Program-made: the position numbers and the translations under genes
From: Methylocystis rosea
GTDB taxonomy: Bacteria > Pseudomonadota > Alphaproteobacteria > Rhizobiales > Beijerinckiaceae
DNA: 64,000 nucleotides
NCBI RefSeq assembly: GCF_003855495.1
Contig: NZ_CP034086.1
Span: forward strand, 2,703,501 to 2,767,500
Reading direction: 5' to 3'
Notes under the pieces: model-generated
Seen by the model: the letters and a program-made list of their open reading frames with translations, nothing else
Told to the model about the DNA's origin: nothing
Database searches by the model: none
Shown: in pieces, positions 45,940 to 56,490 of the stretch
Position numbering within the stretch: the stretch's first letter is position 1
Layout: every line of letters starts with the position of its first letter

Positions 45940-46338
45940 ATGGCCACGGTTCGACTGCTCAGTGACGAAGACCTCTCGCCCGAAGCGCGCGCCGTCTTCG
46001 CCGACATTCGCGCGACGCGCAAAAGCGACTTTGTCAATAATTTCTGGCGCGCGCTGGCGCATGATCCGGCGACGCTGAAGCGCACCTGGGAGAGCGTCAA
46101 GCAGGTGATGGGTCCGGGCGTCTTGGAGCCGAAGGTCAAGGAGATGATCTATATCGCCGTCTCCATCGCCCATGCCTGTCCCTATTGCATCCATTCGCAC
46201 ACGGCGAACGCCCGCGCGAAGGGCATGAGCGAAGAGGAATATCGCGAAGTGCTGGCGATCGTCGGCATGGCGTCGGAGACGAACCGGCTTGTGACGGCGC
46301 TCGGCGTGCCGATTGATGAGGATTATGAGGTGGGGTGA
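45940..46338 (+). CDS. AhpD/carboxymuconolactone decarboxylase-like protein
   Basis: This 132-residue protein has the redox motif CPYCIHSHTANARAKGM in KEMIYIAVSIAHACPYC. This CxxC plus His arrangement is that of AhpD-like alkylhydroperoxidases. It could reduce peroxides or act on small ring compounds. The start at 45940 was chosen at MATVRLLSDEDL. Confidence 0.87.
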   Translation: MATVRLLSDEDLSPEARAVFADIRATRKSDFVNNFWRALAHDPATLKRTWESVKQVMGPGVLEPKVKEMIYIAVSIAHACPYCIHSHTANARAKGMSEEEYREVLAIVGMASETNRLVTALGVPIDEDYEVG

Positions 46339-46390
46339 GTTGGGGTAAGGTGAGCGCTGTTGGAAAGGCCCTCTTTGGTGCTCGCCTAGT

Positions 46391-46511
46391 CGCATCCTCT
46401 CCGCGTCATGCCCGCGCTTGTCGCGGGCATCCACGCGGCGCCGCGCGCGAGCCTCGCAGCATTTGCGCATCTTCCTGGCGTGGATGGCCGGGACAAGCCC
46501 GGCCATGACGG
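46391..46511. repeat. Palindromic repeat, left copy flanking the GIY-YIG gene
   Basis: The element has two stems, ATGCCCGCG-CTTGT-CGCGGGCAT and ATGGCCGGG-ACAAG-CCCGGCCAT. Their loops are complementary to each other, and the stems are bordered by CGTC and GACG. A nearly identical copy in the same orientation lies at 46859-46980. Confidence 0.85.
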
Positions 46512-46550
46512 TGGGTTGTCTCTCTAACGCGATGCCATCACCATGCGCCG

Positions 46551-46841
46551 ATGCGCGGCGGCTGGGTTTACATCATGACCAATCGGCCAAACGGGACGCT
46601 CTATCTCGGCGTCACCAACGATCTCGCGCGCCGCGCCTTCGAGCACCGCGAGGGCCGCAGTCGCGGCTTCACACAAATCTATGGCCTGAGGCGCCTCGTC
46701 TGGTACGAAACGCACGACGACATCCGCACAGCGATTCAGCGCGAGAAGACAATGAAGCATTGGCCGCGCACGTGGAAGGTCCGGCTCATTCTCGAGATGA
46801 ACCCGGATTGGCGCGACTTGTACGAGGACTTAGCGAACTGA
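46551..46841 (+). CDS. GIY-YIG nuclease-domain protein
   Basis: This 96-residue single-domain protein has WVYIMTNRPNGTLYLGVTND, the GIY-YIG-type core (VYI...LYLG), then the basic helix DLARRAFEHREGRSRGF and the conserved Glu in IQREKTMKHW. Small GIY-YIG proteins of this YhbQ-like type are frequent in alphaproteobacteria. It sits exactly between two copies of a palindromic repeat, which may be meaningful. Confidence 0.9.
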   Translation: MRGGWVYIMTNRPNGTLYLGVTNDLARRAFEHREGRSRGFTQIYGLRRLVWYETHDDIRTAIQREKTMKHWPRTWKVRLILEMNPDWRDLYEDLAN

Positions 46842-46858
46842 TCAGGAAAACGTTGAGG

Positions 46859-46980
46859 CGCATCCTCTCCGCGTCATGCCCGCGCTTGTCGCGGGCATCC
46901 ACGTGGCGCCGCTGCGCGAACCTCGCAGCATCTGCGAATCGTCCCGACGTGGATGGCCGGGACAAGCCCGGCCATGACGG
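46859..46980. repeat. Palindromic repeat, right copy flanking the GIY-YIG gene
   Basis: Same element and orientation as 46391-46511, with the first 44 bases almost identical and a few changes in the middle. It begins 17 bp after the GIY-YIG stop codon. Confidence 0.85.
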
Positions 46981-47031
46981 CTGAAAGATAGCGCAAACCT
47001 CGACGTAGCGCGCCGCAGCGCGGCGCACACT

Positions 47032-48672
<1,641 letters not shown>

Positions 48673-48765
48673 CTAACGCCTTTCCAGCGATTCTAATAGC
48701 GGATTCTATCGGGCCGGGGGCGGTTGCCCCCAGCCAAGATCATCGGATGGCGGATTTGACGCCGG

Positions 48766-49779
48766 TTACTGGGTCGGGGCTTTCCAGATCGTCGAAGGCG
48801 CGGGCTTGGTTTCCGGCGCGGCGGGCTTCGGGGCTTCCGCGGCCGGGGCCTGCGGAGCCGGCGCGGCTGGAGCCTCCGTCTTCGGCGCTTCCCACTTCAA
48901 GCCGTCACTCTTCGACGCGTCGGGCTTCGGCGCTTCGGCGGCGGGCGGAGCTGCGGGAGCAACCGCTGCAGGCTTCGGAGCTTCCGCCTTGGGGGCTTCC
49001 GTCTTCGGGGCTTCGACAGGCGGCGCGACGGGCTTGGGGGCTTCCGCGGCCGGGGCCTGCGGAGCCGTCGTCGCCGGGGCCTCCGTCTTCGGCGCTTCCC
49101 ACTTCAAGCCGTCAGTCTTCAAGCCGTCAGTCTTCGGGGCGTCAGGCTTCGCGGCTTCAGGCTTGGGCGCTTCGGCGGCCGGCGGCGCTGCGGGCGCAAT
49201 CGCTTCAGGCTTGGGAGCTTCGGCAGGCGGCGCGACAGGCTTCGGCGCTTCAGCGGCAGGAGCCTGCGGAGCGGGCTCCTGCGACGGGCGCAGCGCCGGC
49301 GCTTCGGCGGCGGGCGGAGTCGCCGCTGGCGGGGTTGCGGCCGGCGGCGGCGCCGCGGCCGGCGGCGCCTCTACGGGCGCGCTCTGCTGGCGCTTCTGCT
49401 GGGCGCGCTGGAGCTGCTCGAAGATGCTGTCCTTGCCGGGTTCGGGCGCCGTTTCAGGCGCGGCCTGCCCGCCCTTGCCTTCGGTCTTGGGAAGCTCCTT
49501 GATCTGGATCGATGCTGGATCAAGCGCCTTGGTCCAGTCGTCGCCGCCTTCGCTGCGCCGTTCCCAGGCCGGCAGCACGGTCAGCGCGATGCTGGTGATA
49601 AAGAAGATCGTCGCGAGGATGCCCGTTGCGCGGGTGAGCGCATTGGCCTGGCCGCGGCCGGTGAAAACGCCGCTGCCGCCGCCCATGCCGAGCGCGCCGC
49701 CCTCCGACTTTTGATAAAGCACCAGAATGACGAGCGCCGTCACCACCATCAGGTGGATCGCGATAATGACCTGCTGCAT
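48766..49779 (-). CDS. secG: SecG with a very long Pro/Ala/Lys-rich C-terminal tail
   Basis: This is a 337-residue protein. The first about 80 residues are normal SecG: two membrane helices (IIAIHLMVVTALVILVLYQ and an ILATIFFITSIALTVLP segment) with GGALGMGGGSGVFTGRGQ between. The remaining about 250 residues form a low-complexity tail with degenerate repeats of APKTEAPA, APQAPAAEAPKPV and DGLKWEAPKTE. SecG is normally 75-150 residues, although some alphaproteobacteria carry extended tails. The protein supports SecYE translocation. The tail should project into the cytoplasm or periplasm and is of unknown use. Confidence 0.9.
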   Translation of the reverse strand: MQQVIIAIHLMVVTALVILVLYQKSEGGALGMGGGSGVFTGRGQANALTRATGILATIFFITSIALTVLPAWERRSEGGDDWTKALDPASIQIKELPKTEGKGGQAAPETAPEPGKDSIFEQLQRAQQKRQQSAPVEAPPAAAPPPAATPPAATPPAAEAPALRPSQEPAPQAPAAEAPKPVAPPAEAPKPEAIAPAAPPAAEAPKPEAAKPDAPKTDGLKTDGLKWEAPKTEAPATTAPQAPAAEAPKPVAPPVEAPKTEAPKAEAPKPAAVAPAAPPAAEAPKPDASKSDGLKWEAPKTEAPAAPAPQAPAAEAPKPAAPETKPAPSTIWKAPTQ

Positions 49780-49943
49780 GTGCACCCTTCCAGCCGCGCC
49801 TGAGCCGAGCTCGACGCGCAATCGTTGGGCGCCTTTTACACCAAGCGCCGCGCGCGCGGAAGGGGATAAGACCGTGCGATCAGCCGCCTAAACGAAGAAT
49901 CGCGAGCCGGGCGGCTCGCGATCGTCCGCGTCGTGGACGCTGC

Positions 49944-50420
49944 TCAATAAAAATTGCCGTCCTGGCCCTTCCACTTCGAGCCTTCTTCGTCGAATCGCGT
50001 CTCGTCACTGAAGTCGATGACCCTGCCCGGCTCGATATATTGCTTGTCCTTGATCATCTGGTTCTGGATCGTCGTCGAATAATAGCTCGTGTTATCGGAG
50101 CAGCCCGGCTTCGCGCCGCCATCCGGCTTGCACTCGAGATTGGCGCCCTTCGGGAAGCGCACTTTCGCCGTGTAGTAGAACTCATAGCCGGCGTGACCGG
50201 CCCCTTCGACATCGAGCGGCCAGAAGCGCGTGACCTTGAAGTCCTCGATCACGACGTCCTTGTCGAATTTCTTCTTGATGAGATTTTCGAAGACCTGCTT
50301 CGCGTGCTCGGGCTTGGGCTCGCAATTGACGAGGCAGAAAGCCTTGGCGGGCGCCGCGCCGGCGAGGGCGCCGAACAGGCTAAGCGCCATGATATGCACG
50401 ATGGTTTTGTAGCTCTTCAT
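49944..50420 (-). CDS. Exported hypothetical protein with four cysteines
   Basis: This 158-residue protein has a signal peptide (SYKTIVHIMALSLFGALAGA) and a mature part starting AFCLVNCEPKPEHAK, later LECKPDGGAKPGCSDN. It has four cysteines and many charged residues, and ends GQDGNFY. No family is recognised. It lies alone between secG and divergent leuB. Confidence 0.7.
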   Translation of the reverse strand: MKSYKTIVHIMALSLFGALAGAAPAKAFCLVNCEPKPEHAKQVFENLIKKKFDKDVVIEDFKVTRFWPLDVEGAGHAGYEFYYTAKVRFPKGANLECKPDGGAKPGCSDNTSYYSTTIQNQMIKDKQYIEPGRVIDFSDETRFDEEGSKWKGQDGNFY

Positions 50421-50666
50421 CTCAAGCGTCTCCCAACTGCGCAGAGCCTGCGCATCGCTTCCCGCCGACGTCGCTCATTGATTGACGCGTCTCGCGCGAA
50501 GCCCCCTTGCGTTTGACATTTTTCAAGCTGCACGGCTTAACGCGCTGCGGCAAGGGCGGCGCGGCAGGCGAATTGTCGCACGACAAAATGAAATTTCGTG
50601 CGGTTGCGTCGCCTTGTCGCGCGCTCTATTGACAGCGCGAGTTTCAAAGCCGACGACGAGGCATTC

Positions 50667-51776
50667 ATGGCCATATACAAGCTTCTGCTCCTGCCGGGCG
50701 ACGGCATCGGACCGGAAATTTCCGCCGAGGCCGAAAAGGTTCTCGCCGTTCTGAACGAAGCAGGCGTCGCCAGCTTCGAGGTCGAGCGGGGGCTCGTCGG
50801 CGGCGCCGCCTATGACGCGCATAAGCAAGCGATCAGCGAAGCCGACATGAAGCGCGCGCATGAGGCCGACGCCGTGCTGCTCGCCGCCGTCGGCGGGCCG
50901 AAATGGGACGGCGTGCCTTATGACGTGCGGCCCGAAGCCGGCCTTCTGCGCCTGCGCAAGGACTTGGGGCTATTCGCCAATCTGCGTCCGGCGATCTGCT
51001 ATCCGGCGCTGGCCGACGCCTCTTCCCTGAAACGCGAGATCGTCGACGGTCTCGACATCATGATCGTGCGCGAACTGACCGGCGGCGTCTATTTTGGCGA
51101 GCCCAAGGAGATCACCGATCTCGGCAACGGCCAGAAGCGCGCGGTCGACACTCAGGTCTACGAGACCTATGAGATCGAGCGCATCGGCCGGGTCGCTTTC
51201 GAGCTGGCGCGCAAGCGCGGCAACAAGGTGACCTCCTCCGAAAAATCGAATGTGATGAAGTCGGGCTATCTGTGGCGCGAAGTCATCACCGCGCTGCATA
51301 AGCGCGAATATGCCGACGTGACGCTCGAACATATGCTCGCCGACGCGCTTGGCATGCAGCTCGTGCGCTGGCCCAAACAGTTCGACGTGATCGTCACCGA
51401 CAATCTCTTCGGGGACATGCTGTCCGATGAAGCCGCGATGCTCACCGGCTCGCTCGGCATGTTGCCGTCGGCTTCGCTCGGAGCCGCGGATGAAAAGGGC
51501 AAGCGCCATGCGATGTATGAGCCCTGCCATGGCTCGGCGCCCGACATCGCCGGCAAGGGCATCGCCAATCCGATCGCCATGATCGGTTCGCTCGGCATGG
51601 CCCTGCGTTACAGCTTCGATCTGCCGAAGGCGGCAGACGCGATCGACGCGGCGATCGCGGGCGTGTTGGCCAAAGGCCTGCGCACGGCCGACATCAAGGG
51701 CGACGCGCCGTCGACCGTCTCAACAAAAGAGATGGGCGACGCGATCGTGGCGGAGCTGAAGACGGCGCTGTCCTAG
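50667..51776 (+). CDS. leuB: 3-isopropylmalate dehydrogenase
   Basis: This 369-residue enzyme has [13 protein letters not shown] at the N-terminus, the substrate arginines in [28 protein letters not shown], and the metal site in [20 protein letters not shown]. It oxidatively decarboxylates 3-isopropylmalate in leucine synthesis. The start at 50667 was chosen at [13 protein letters not shown]. It is convergent with folE, 17 bp apart. Confidence 0.97.
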   Translation: MAIYKLLLLPGDGIGPEISAEAEKVLAVLNEAGVASFEVERGLVGGAAYDAHKQAISEADMKRAHEADAVLLAAVGGPKWDGVPYDVRPEAGLLRLRKDLGLFANLRPAICYPALADASSLKREIVDGLDIMIVRELTGGVYFGEPKEITDLGNGQKRAVDTQVYETYEIERIGRVAFELARKRGNKVTSSEKSNVMKSGYLWREVITALHKREYADVTLEHMLADALGMQLVRWPKQFDVIVTDNLFGDMLSDEAAMLTGSLGMLPSASLGAADEKGKRHAMYEPCHGSAPDIAGKGIANPIAMIGSLGMALRYSFDLPKAADAIDAAIAGVLAKGLRTADIKGDAPSTVSTKEMGDAIVAELKTALS

Positions 51777-51793
51777 AACAGGCTCCGCGCGAT

Positions 51794-52366
51794 TTACTTC
51801 CCGTGCACCATGCCGAGGAATTCCTCGCGGGTGCGCGGATCGTCGCGGATGACGCCGAGCAGGCGGCTCGTCGTTAGCAGCGAGCCTGTCGTGTTGACGC
51901 CGCGCAGCGTCATGCAGCTGTGCTCCGCCTCGATGACGACGCCGACCCCCTGCGGCTCCAAAATATCCTGGATCGCTTCGGCGATCTCGGCGGTGAGCTT
52001 TTCCTGAATTTGCAGCCGGCGCGCGAAGCCATGCACGACGCGCGCGAGCTTTGAAATCCCGACCACGCGGTTGCTCGGCAGATAGCCGACATGCGCGCGC
52101 CCGGTCACCGGCAACATGTGGTGCTCGCAGAAGCTGACGACGCGAATGTCCTTGAGGACCACGAGCTCGTCATAGCCGCCGACCTCGTCGAAGGTGCGCT
52201 TGAGGTAGTCGCGCGGATCGACTTCATAGCCCGCGAAAAGCTCGCGGTAGGAGCGCGCCACACGCTCCGGCGTGTCGATCAGACCCTCGCGACTAGGATC
52301 GTCTCCCGCCCATTCGATGAGAACCCGCACGGCCGCCTCTGCGTCAGCTTGAGTGGGTTTGGCCAT
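51794..52366 (-). CDS. folE: GTP cyclohydrolase I
   Basis: This 190-residue enzyme has the zinc ligands in [21 protein letters not shown] (cysteine and histidines, split here by family numbering) and the later cysteine in [12 protein letters not shown]. It makes dihydroneopterin triphosphate for folate and, in methylotrophs, for tetrahydromethanopterin-type pterins. The start at 52366 removes 20 unrelated upstream residues. Confidence 0.96.
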   Translation of the reverse strand: MAKPTQADAEAAVRVLIEWAGDDPSREGLIDTPERVARSYRELFAGYEVDPRDYLKRTFDEVGGYDELVVLKDIRVVSFCEHHMLPVTGRAHVGYLPSNRVVGISKLARVVHGFARRLQIQEKLTAEIAEAIQDILEPQGVGVVIEAEHSCMTLRGVNTTGSLLTTSRLLGVIRDDPRTREEFLGMVHGK

Positions 52367-52470
52367 GCCTTCAGCCCTCCAGGATCGTCGAGACGGACGC
52401 GCCCGCCCAGCCCTGGATAAAGTCACAGGCTATGGCGTTTGGCAAAGGCCAGTGCTGATCCATTCGTCAA

Positions 52471-52503
52471 AAGAAAAACGCCGGCGCGCGCGCGCCGGCG
52501 TTT
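52471..52503 (-). terminator. Intrinsic terminator, minus strand
   Basis: A perfect palindrome spans 52476-52503 (AAACGCCGGCGCGC and its mirror). On the minus strand it is followed by TTTTTCTTTT. It lies 20 bp after the stop of the Pro/Ala-rich gene and is a strong rho-independent terminator for it. Confidence 0.88.
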
Positions 52504-52523
52504 CGAATGGAGCCGTTCTCAGG

Positions 52524-53627
52524 TCAGCGTACGAGGCCGCCGATGGCCGATCCGACCGAGTTCACCGAGCGCTTGACGAAGCCGAAAGGTCCGTCGCTCG
52601 CGGGCGGTGGAGGCGGAGGCGGCGCGACCGGCGCCGGCTCAGGCGCCGCGACGGCCACCGGCGCCTCGGCGGCCGACTTGGGTCGGCTGGCCACCGGCTT
52701 CGCCGGCTTCTTCTGCTTCACCACCTTTGCGCGCGGCGCGGGCTTTGGCGTCTCGATCGTTTGCTCAGCGGCGGCCGGCGGCGCTGAAACTGGCGCGGCC
52801 GGCGCAGCCGCTTGCGGCGGCGTCAGCGCCGCGGCTTTCGGCGGAACGGCTTTCGGCGGCGACGTCGGCGCCGGGGCCGACGGCGTCGTCGCCGTCACTG
52901 GCGCCGTCGCCGTCATGGGCGTTGGCGTCGTCGCCGTCATCGGCAGCGGCGCCGTGGGCAATGGCGCGAGTTGCGGCGCAGCGGCGGCGCCGGTGGGAAC
53001 AGGAATGGTTGCGCCAAGCGGCGCAGCCGCCGGATTGGTCGGCGTCATCGCCGCGCCTGCCACCGGCGCTGGCTCCGACTGGAGGTCCGCGCCAGACGCA
53101 GGTTCGGCTGCCGGCGCAGGCTCAGCCGGCGCCCTGGCGCTTTCCTCAAGCGCGGGCGCTTTGGCGGTCTCATCATCCGTAGGCGCGGCGTCCTGCGGTT
53201 GCGGCGCGGCGCTGCCGAGAACGGGTTCAGCGGCTTCCGGAGCGGCCAAAGGCGGCGCCGTGGCCAGCGCCGGATCCTCGCTTGGCTGGACCGCGCCCCA
53301 CGGACCCAAGACAAAGGTCAAGGCCGCCAGTCCGGCGATAACCACCGCGGCCGCCGCGAAGAACAAGGCCCGACGGCCGCCTTCGCGCTCTTCCTCCGGC
53401 TCGTCGTAGAATTCTTCCTCCGTCGCATGGACGGCGCTCCAAGCTTCCTCTGCGCGCGGCGCTTGAGGAGAAGGACCCGGATTGATCGCTGCATTCGTTG
53501 GCGGGCGTTCGAAGCCCTGAGCCGGCGCAGCAGTTGGCTCGGGGGCGTGGCCGAGGTCGCGACGCAGCAACTCTTTAAACTCGGCAAATTCAGCCATCAG
53601 CTCCTTATCGTCGCCGATATCCATCAT
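52524..53627 (-). CDS. Pro/Ala-rich single-span membrane protein
   Basis: This 367-residue protein has an acidic N-terminal part (MMDIGDDKELMAEFAEFKEL), one membrane helix near residue 90-110 (ALFFAAAAVVIAGLAALTFVLG), and about 230 residues rich in Pro, Ala and Thr. A basic patch (KVVKQKKPAKP) follows, and a short end (DGPFGFVKRSVNSVGSAIGG). The shape resembles TonB or cell-wall-spanning proteins, but no TonB C-terminal domain is visible. The function is unknown. Confidence 0.75.
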   Translation of the reverse strand: MMDIGDDKELMAEFAEFKELLRRDLGHAPEPTAAPAQGFERPPTNAAINPGPSPQAPRAEEAWSAVHATEEEFYDEPEEEREGGRRALFFAAAAVVIAGLAALTFVLGPWGAVQPSEDPALATAPPLAAPEAAEPVLGSAAPQPQDAAPTDDETAKAPALEESARAPAEPAPAAEPASGADLQSEPAPVAGAAMTPTNPAAAPLGATIPVPTGAAAAPQLAPLPTAPLPMTATTPTPMTATAPVTATTPSAPAPTSPPKAVPPKAAALTPPQAAAPAAPVSAPPAAAEQTIETPKPAPRAKVVKQKKPAKPVASRPKSAAEAPVAVAAPEPAPVAPPPPPPPASDGPFGFVKRSVNSVGSAIGGLVR

Positions 53628-53942
53628 GCCTGAACCCTTTCATTGGCGCGCGCCAAGGACTCCGCGATGAGTCGCGCGCGGTCGCACCATCCGCGTCCAG
53701 ACAAACGTTAAAATGTGGCTGTACTGCGCCAGGTTGCTTTCAGGAGATTAAATCTGGTTAATTTCAGTGTGTTGGATGTAAGTTGACGGCGCAGCTTGCT
53801 GCTGCGCGCGCGGCATGCAGTGTAAATTCGCGGCCTTGCTGGAAGATATCCAAATTAACGAAATTGACCTTTGCGCCGCGCGATTCCTAAAGTTTCCGAA
53901 GGCGCGGAGAAACGCGCTTTCTTCTCCAACGGGCTGCTCAAA
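53628..53942. other. Intergenic stretch, promoters only
   Basis: This is a 315-bp gap between divergent genes. It contains a relatively AT-rich segment (53740-53790) likely to hold promoters and a CGCAGC-TTGCT-GCTGCG hairpin. No gene is seen. Confidence 0.4.
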
Positions 53943-55199
53943 GTGACCCTTTCCTGTCTACGCAAGGCGCGCCAAGCCGCGCTTTGCGCCGTCTTCGCAG
54001 TGCTCGGCTCGCCGCTCGACGCGCAGCCTGCGCCACCTCGCGCCGGCGCGGCGGACGAACGCGGCCTGACGGCGCTCGAACTCCTCGGCAAGCGCGTGTT
54101 CGAAGACGCGAGCCTGTCCCGCCCGGCGGGCGTCTCCTGCGCCTCCTGCCATGACGCTGCGACGGCCTTTCAAGGCAATAATGGTTCGAGCGTCCCTGCC
54201 GTGGCGCGGGGCTCGCTGCCGACGTCTCTGGGCAAGCGCAACACGCCGTCGATCATGTATGCGTCCTTCGCGCCGCCTTTCGAATTCATCGACGATAAGG
54301 ATGAAGAGACCGGCAAGATCGAAAAAATTCCGGCTGGCGGACAGTTCTTCGATGGCCGCGCGCACGATCTCCTCGCCCAGGTCGAAGGTCCGATGCTCGA
54401 TCCGCTCGAGATGAACGCGCCGTCGAAACGCTTTATCGTCGAGACGGTGCAGGGCGGCGCCTACGCCGACCTTGTCCGCCAGGTCTATGGCGACAAAGTT
54501 TTCGCCGATCCGGACGCCGCCTTCGTGAAGCTCGCGCAAGCGGTCGTCGCTTTCGAGGCGAGCGCGCGCTTTCATCCCTTCGCCTCCAAATTCGACGATT
54601 ATCTGCGCGGGCAAACGCAGTTGACGGCGCTGGAGAAGAAAGGCTTCGAACTCTTCAAGGACCCGAAGAAGGGCAATTGCCTCGCCTGCCACGCCGGCAA
54701 GGAAGATTCGCGCAATCCGCAGGACTGGCTCTTCACCGACTTCACCTATGACGCGCTCGGCGGTCCAAGAAACAAAGCGATTCCGACCGCGGCGAAGGCT
54801 GATTCAGCTCCCGATCTCGGCCTGTGCGCGCGACCGGGACTCGCTGAAGTCGCTCCCGCGGACTTCAAGGTCGAGAGCGTCTGCGGCGCTTTCAAAGTGC
54901 CGACCTTGCGCAACATCGCCGTCACCGGCCCCTATCTGCACAATGGCGTCTTCGACAAGCTTCGCGACGTCGTCGCCTTTTACGCGACGCGCGACACCGA
55001 TCCTGGTCACTGGTACCCGAAAGACCGAAGCGGCAAGCCGGAAAAATTTGACGACCTGCCGGCCACCGCGCATGAAAACGTCAACCTCGACGAGGTTCCC
55101 TACGATCGCAAGCCCGGGCAAAAGCCGCGGCTGTCCGATAAGGACATCGACGCCATCGTCGCGTTTCTCGAAACTTTGACCGATCGGAACAAGCCATAA
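53943..55199 (+). CDS. Di-heme cytochrome c peroxidase family protein
   Basis: This roughly 418-residue exported enzyme has two heme motifs, CASCH (in VSCASCHDAATAFQGN) and CLACH (in GNCLACHAGKEDSR). It also has VPTLRNIAVTGPYLHNGVF, the conserved late segment of bacterial di-heme peroxidases/MauG relatives. The start is uncertain. GTG 53943 puts the leader (LSCLRKARQAALCAVFAV) at the N-terminus, while a TTG at 53871 would add 24 residues. The role may be peroxide removal in the periplasm or oxidation of a partner. Confidence 0.85.
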   Translation: MTLSCLRKARQAALCAVFAVLGSPLDAQPAPPRAGAADERGLTALELLGKRVFEDASLSRPAGVSCASCHDAATAFQGNNGSSVPAVARGSLPTSLGKRNTPSIMYASFAPPFEFIDDKDEETGKIEKIPAGGQFFDGRAHDLLAQVEGPMLDPLEMNAPSKRFIVETVQGGAYADLVRQVYGDKVFADPDAAFVKLAQAVVAFEASARFHPFASKFDDYLRGQTQLTALEKKGFELFKDPKKGNCLACHAGKEDSRNPQDWLFTDFTYDALGGPRNKAIPTAAKADSAPDLGLCARPGLAEVAPADFKVESVCGAFKVPTLRNIAVTGPYLHNGVFDKLRDVVAFYATRDTDPGHWYPKDRSGKPEKFDDLPATAHENVNLDEVPYDRKPGQKPRLSDKDIDAIVAFLETLTDRNKP

Positions 55200-55247
55200 C
55201 GCCTTCTGGAACATTGGCGCTTTGGCGAAACGCGACCACGCCCCGCA

Positions 55248-56069
55248 CTAGGCGGTAGGGACAACAGCGGTCCACGCAAGGCCGTAGCGCGCGAGCGCTG
55301 CGCCGAGCGGCGCCGGGGGACGAGCGCCGCTCGTGAAGATGATGCGACGGGAGACCGGCTGGCGTCCCGGCGCATCCGCGCCGAAGCGCTCGCCAAGCAA
55401 TTGATCCGCGCGCCGCGCGATCGCCGGCGCGGGGTCGATCCACTCGACCGGCCAGGGCGCAAGACGTTTGAACTCGTCGATCAGCAGCGGATAATGCGTG
55501 CAGGCGAGAACGATGGCGTCCGTGCGCCTGCCGCCTTCTTCCCGGAAACAGGGAGCGATCTCGGCGCCGATGTCGGCGTCTCTCACGCCTTCCCCATGCA
55601 TGTAGCTCTCAGCGAGACCCGCCAAACGTTTCGAGCCGACGAGCGTCACCGAGCAATGCGCGGCGAATTGCGCGATCAGGTTTTGCGTATAGTCGCGCGC
55701 CACCGTGCCCTGCGTGCCGAGCACCGAGATCATCCTTGACCGTGTGCGCTCCGCCGCCGGTTTGATCGCCGGCACCGTGCCGACGAAAGGCAAGGCGGGC
55801 CAATGCACGCGCAAGTAAGGCAGAACGATCGTCGACGCGGTGTTGCAGGCGATGACCACGATGTCCGGCGCGTGATCGGCGATCAGCCGCTCCATCAGTT
55901 CCATCACGCGTTCGACGAGCTCCGGCTCCTTCCAGGACCCATAAGGAAAGCCGGCGTCATCCGCGCAATAGAGATAGTCCGCCGATGGCCGCAGCTTGAT
56001 GATTTCGGCAAAGACCGTGAGGCCGCCGAGACCGGAATCGAAGACGAGGAGTTTGGGCGGACGGGTCAT
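55248..56069 (-). CDS. murI: Glutamate racemase
   Basis: This 273-residue enzyme has both catalytic cysteines visible, VVIACNTAST and VLACTHYPLL, and the opening LLVFDSGLGGLTVF. It supplies D-glutamate for peptidoglycan. The start at 56069 (MTRPPK) was chosen over a frame opening 10 codons earlier. It is convergent with the peroxidase gene. Confidence 0.95.
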   Translation of the reverse strand: MTRPPKLLVFDSGLGGLTVFAEIIKLRPSADYLYCADDAGFPYGSWKEPELVERVMELMERLIADHAPDIVVIACNTASTIVLPYLRVHWPALPFVGTVPAIKPAAERTRSRMISVLGTQGTVARDYTQNLIAQFAAHCSVTLVGSKRLAGLAESYMHGEGVRDADIGAEIAPCFREEGGRRTDAIVLACTHYPLLIDEFKRLAPWPVEWIDPAPAIARRADQLLGERFGADAPGRQPVSRRIIFTSGARPPAPLGAALARYGLAWTAVVPTA

Positions 56070-56179
56070 GTGCGGCGAATCTCGAAGCCAATTGGACAAG
56101 CTTCCCGTGACAAGATCAACTGCCGGTCGGTCGAGGACAATATTTGACGGGTTGTTCTTACCCGTCGAGGTTAGGCATC

Positions 56180-56392
56180 ATGCGAGATGTAAAACACCCT
56201 CAGGCCCGCGCTGGCGGAACTTCTGAAGAAATCACGAGGCAGGCGCGTCGCATCACAGGCCGAGCGGCGGAACCTGGCGTCAAACAGGCGGAGATCAATC
56301 GCGCGATCGATGATCTCATGCGCTTTCGCGAAACCACGCGAAAGGCGCCGCTGGCCGAGGTCTTGGGCGCGCGCCATCAAAACCCTAAATAG
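56180..56392 (+). CDS. Small hypothetical protein, 70 residues
   Basis: This charged protein begins MRDVKHPQARAGGTSEEITRQ and has a helical part (VKQAEINRAIDDLMRFRE). It is divergent from murI and has no partner toxin visible. The length and charge pattern recall small antitoxin-like or regulatory proteins, but the family is not recognised. Confidence 0.45.
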   Translation: MRDVKHPQARAGGTSEEITRQARRITGRAAEPGVKQAEINRAIDDLMRFRETTRKAPLAEVLGARHQNPK

Positions 56393-56490
56393 CGGCTGGC
56401 TTCGCCGTCGAATGCGCCGGTCCTCGCTGGATCGGCTTGCCGACGAATGCCCGCCGCATCGTCCGGCTGCGTCGCGCTTGTCGAATAGGC

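Noticed and set aside
46391..46980. A CRISPR array or an insertion sequence around the GIY-YIG gene
   Set aside because: Only two repeat copies about 470 bp apart, no spacers of regular length, no terminal inverted repeats or transposase.
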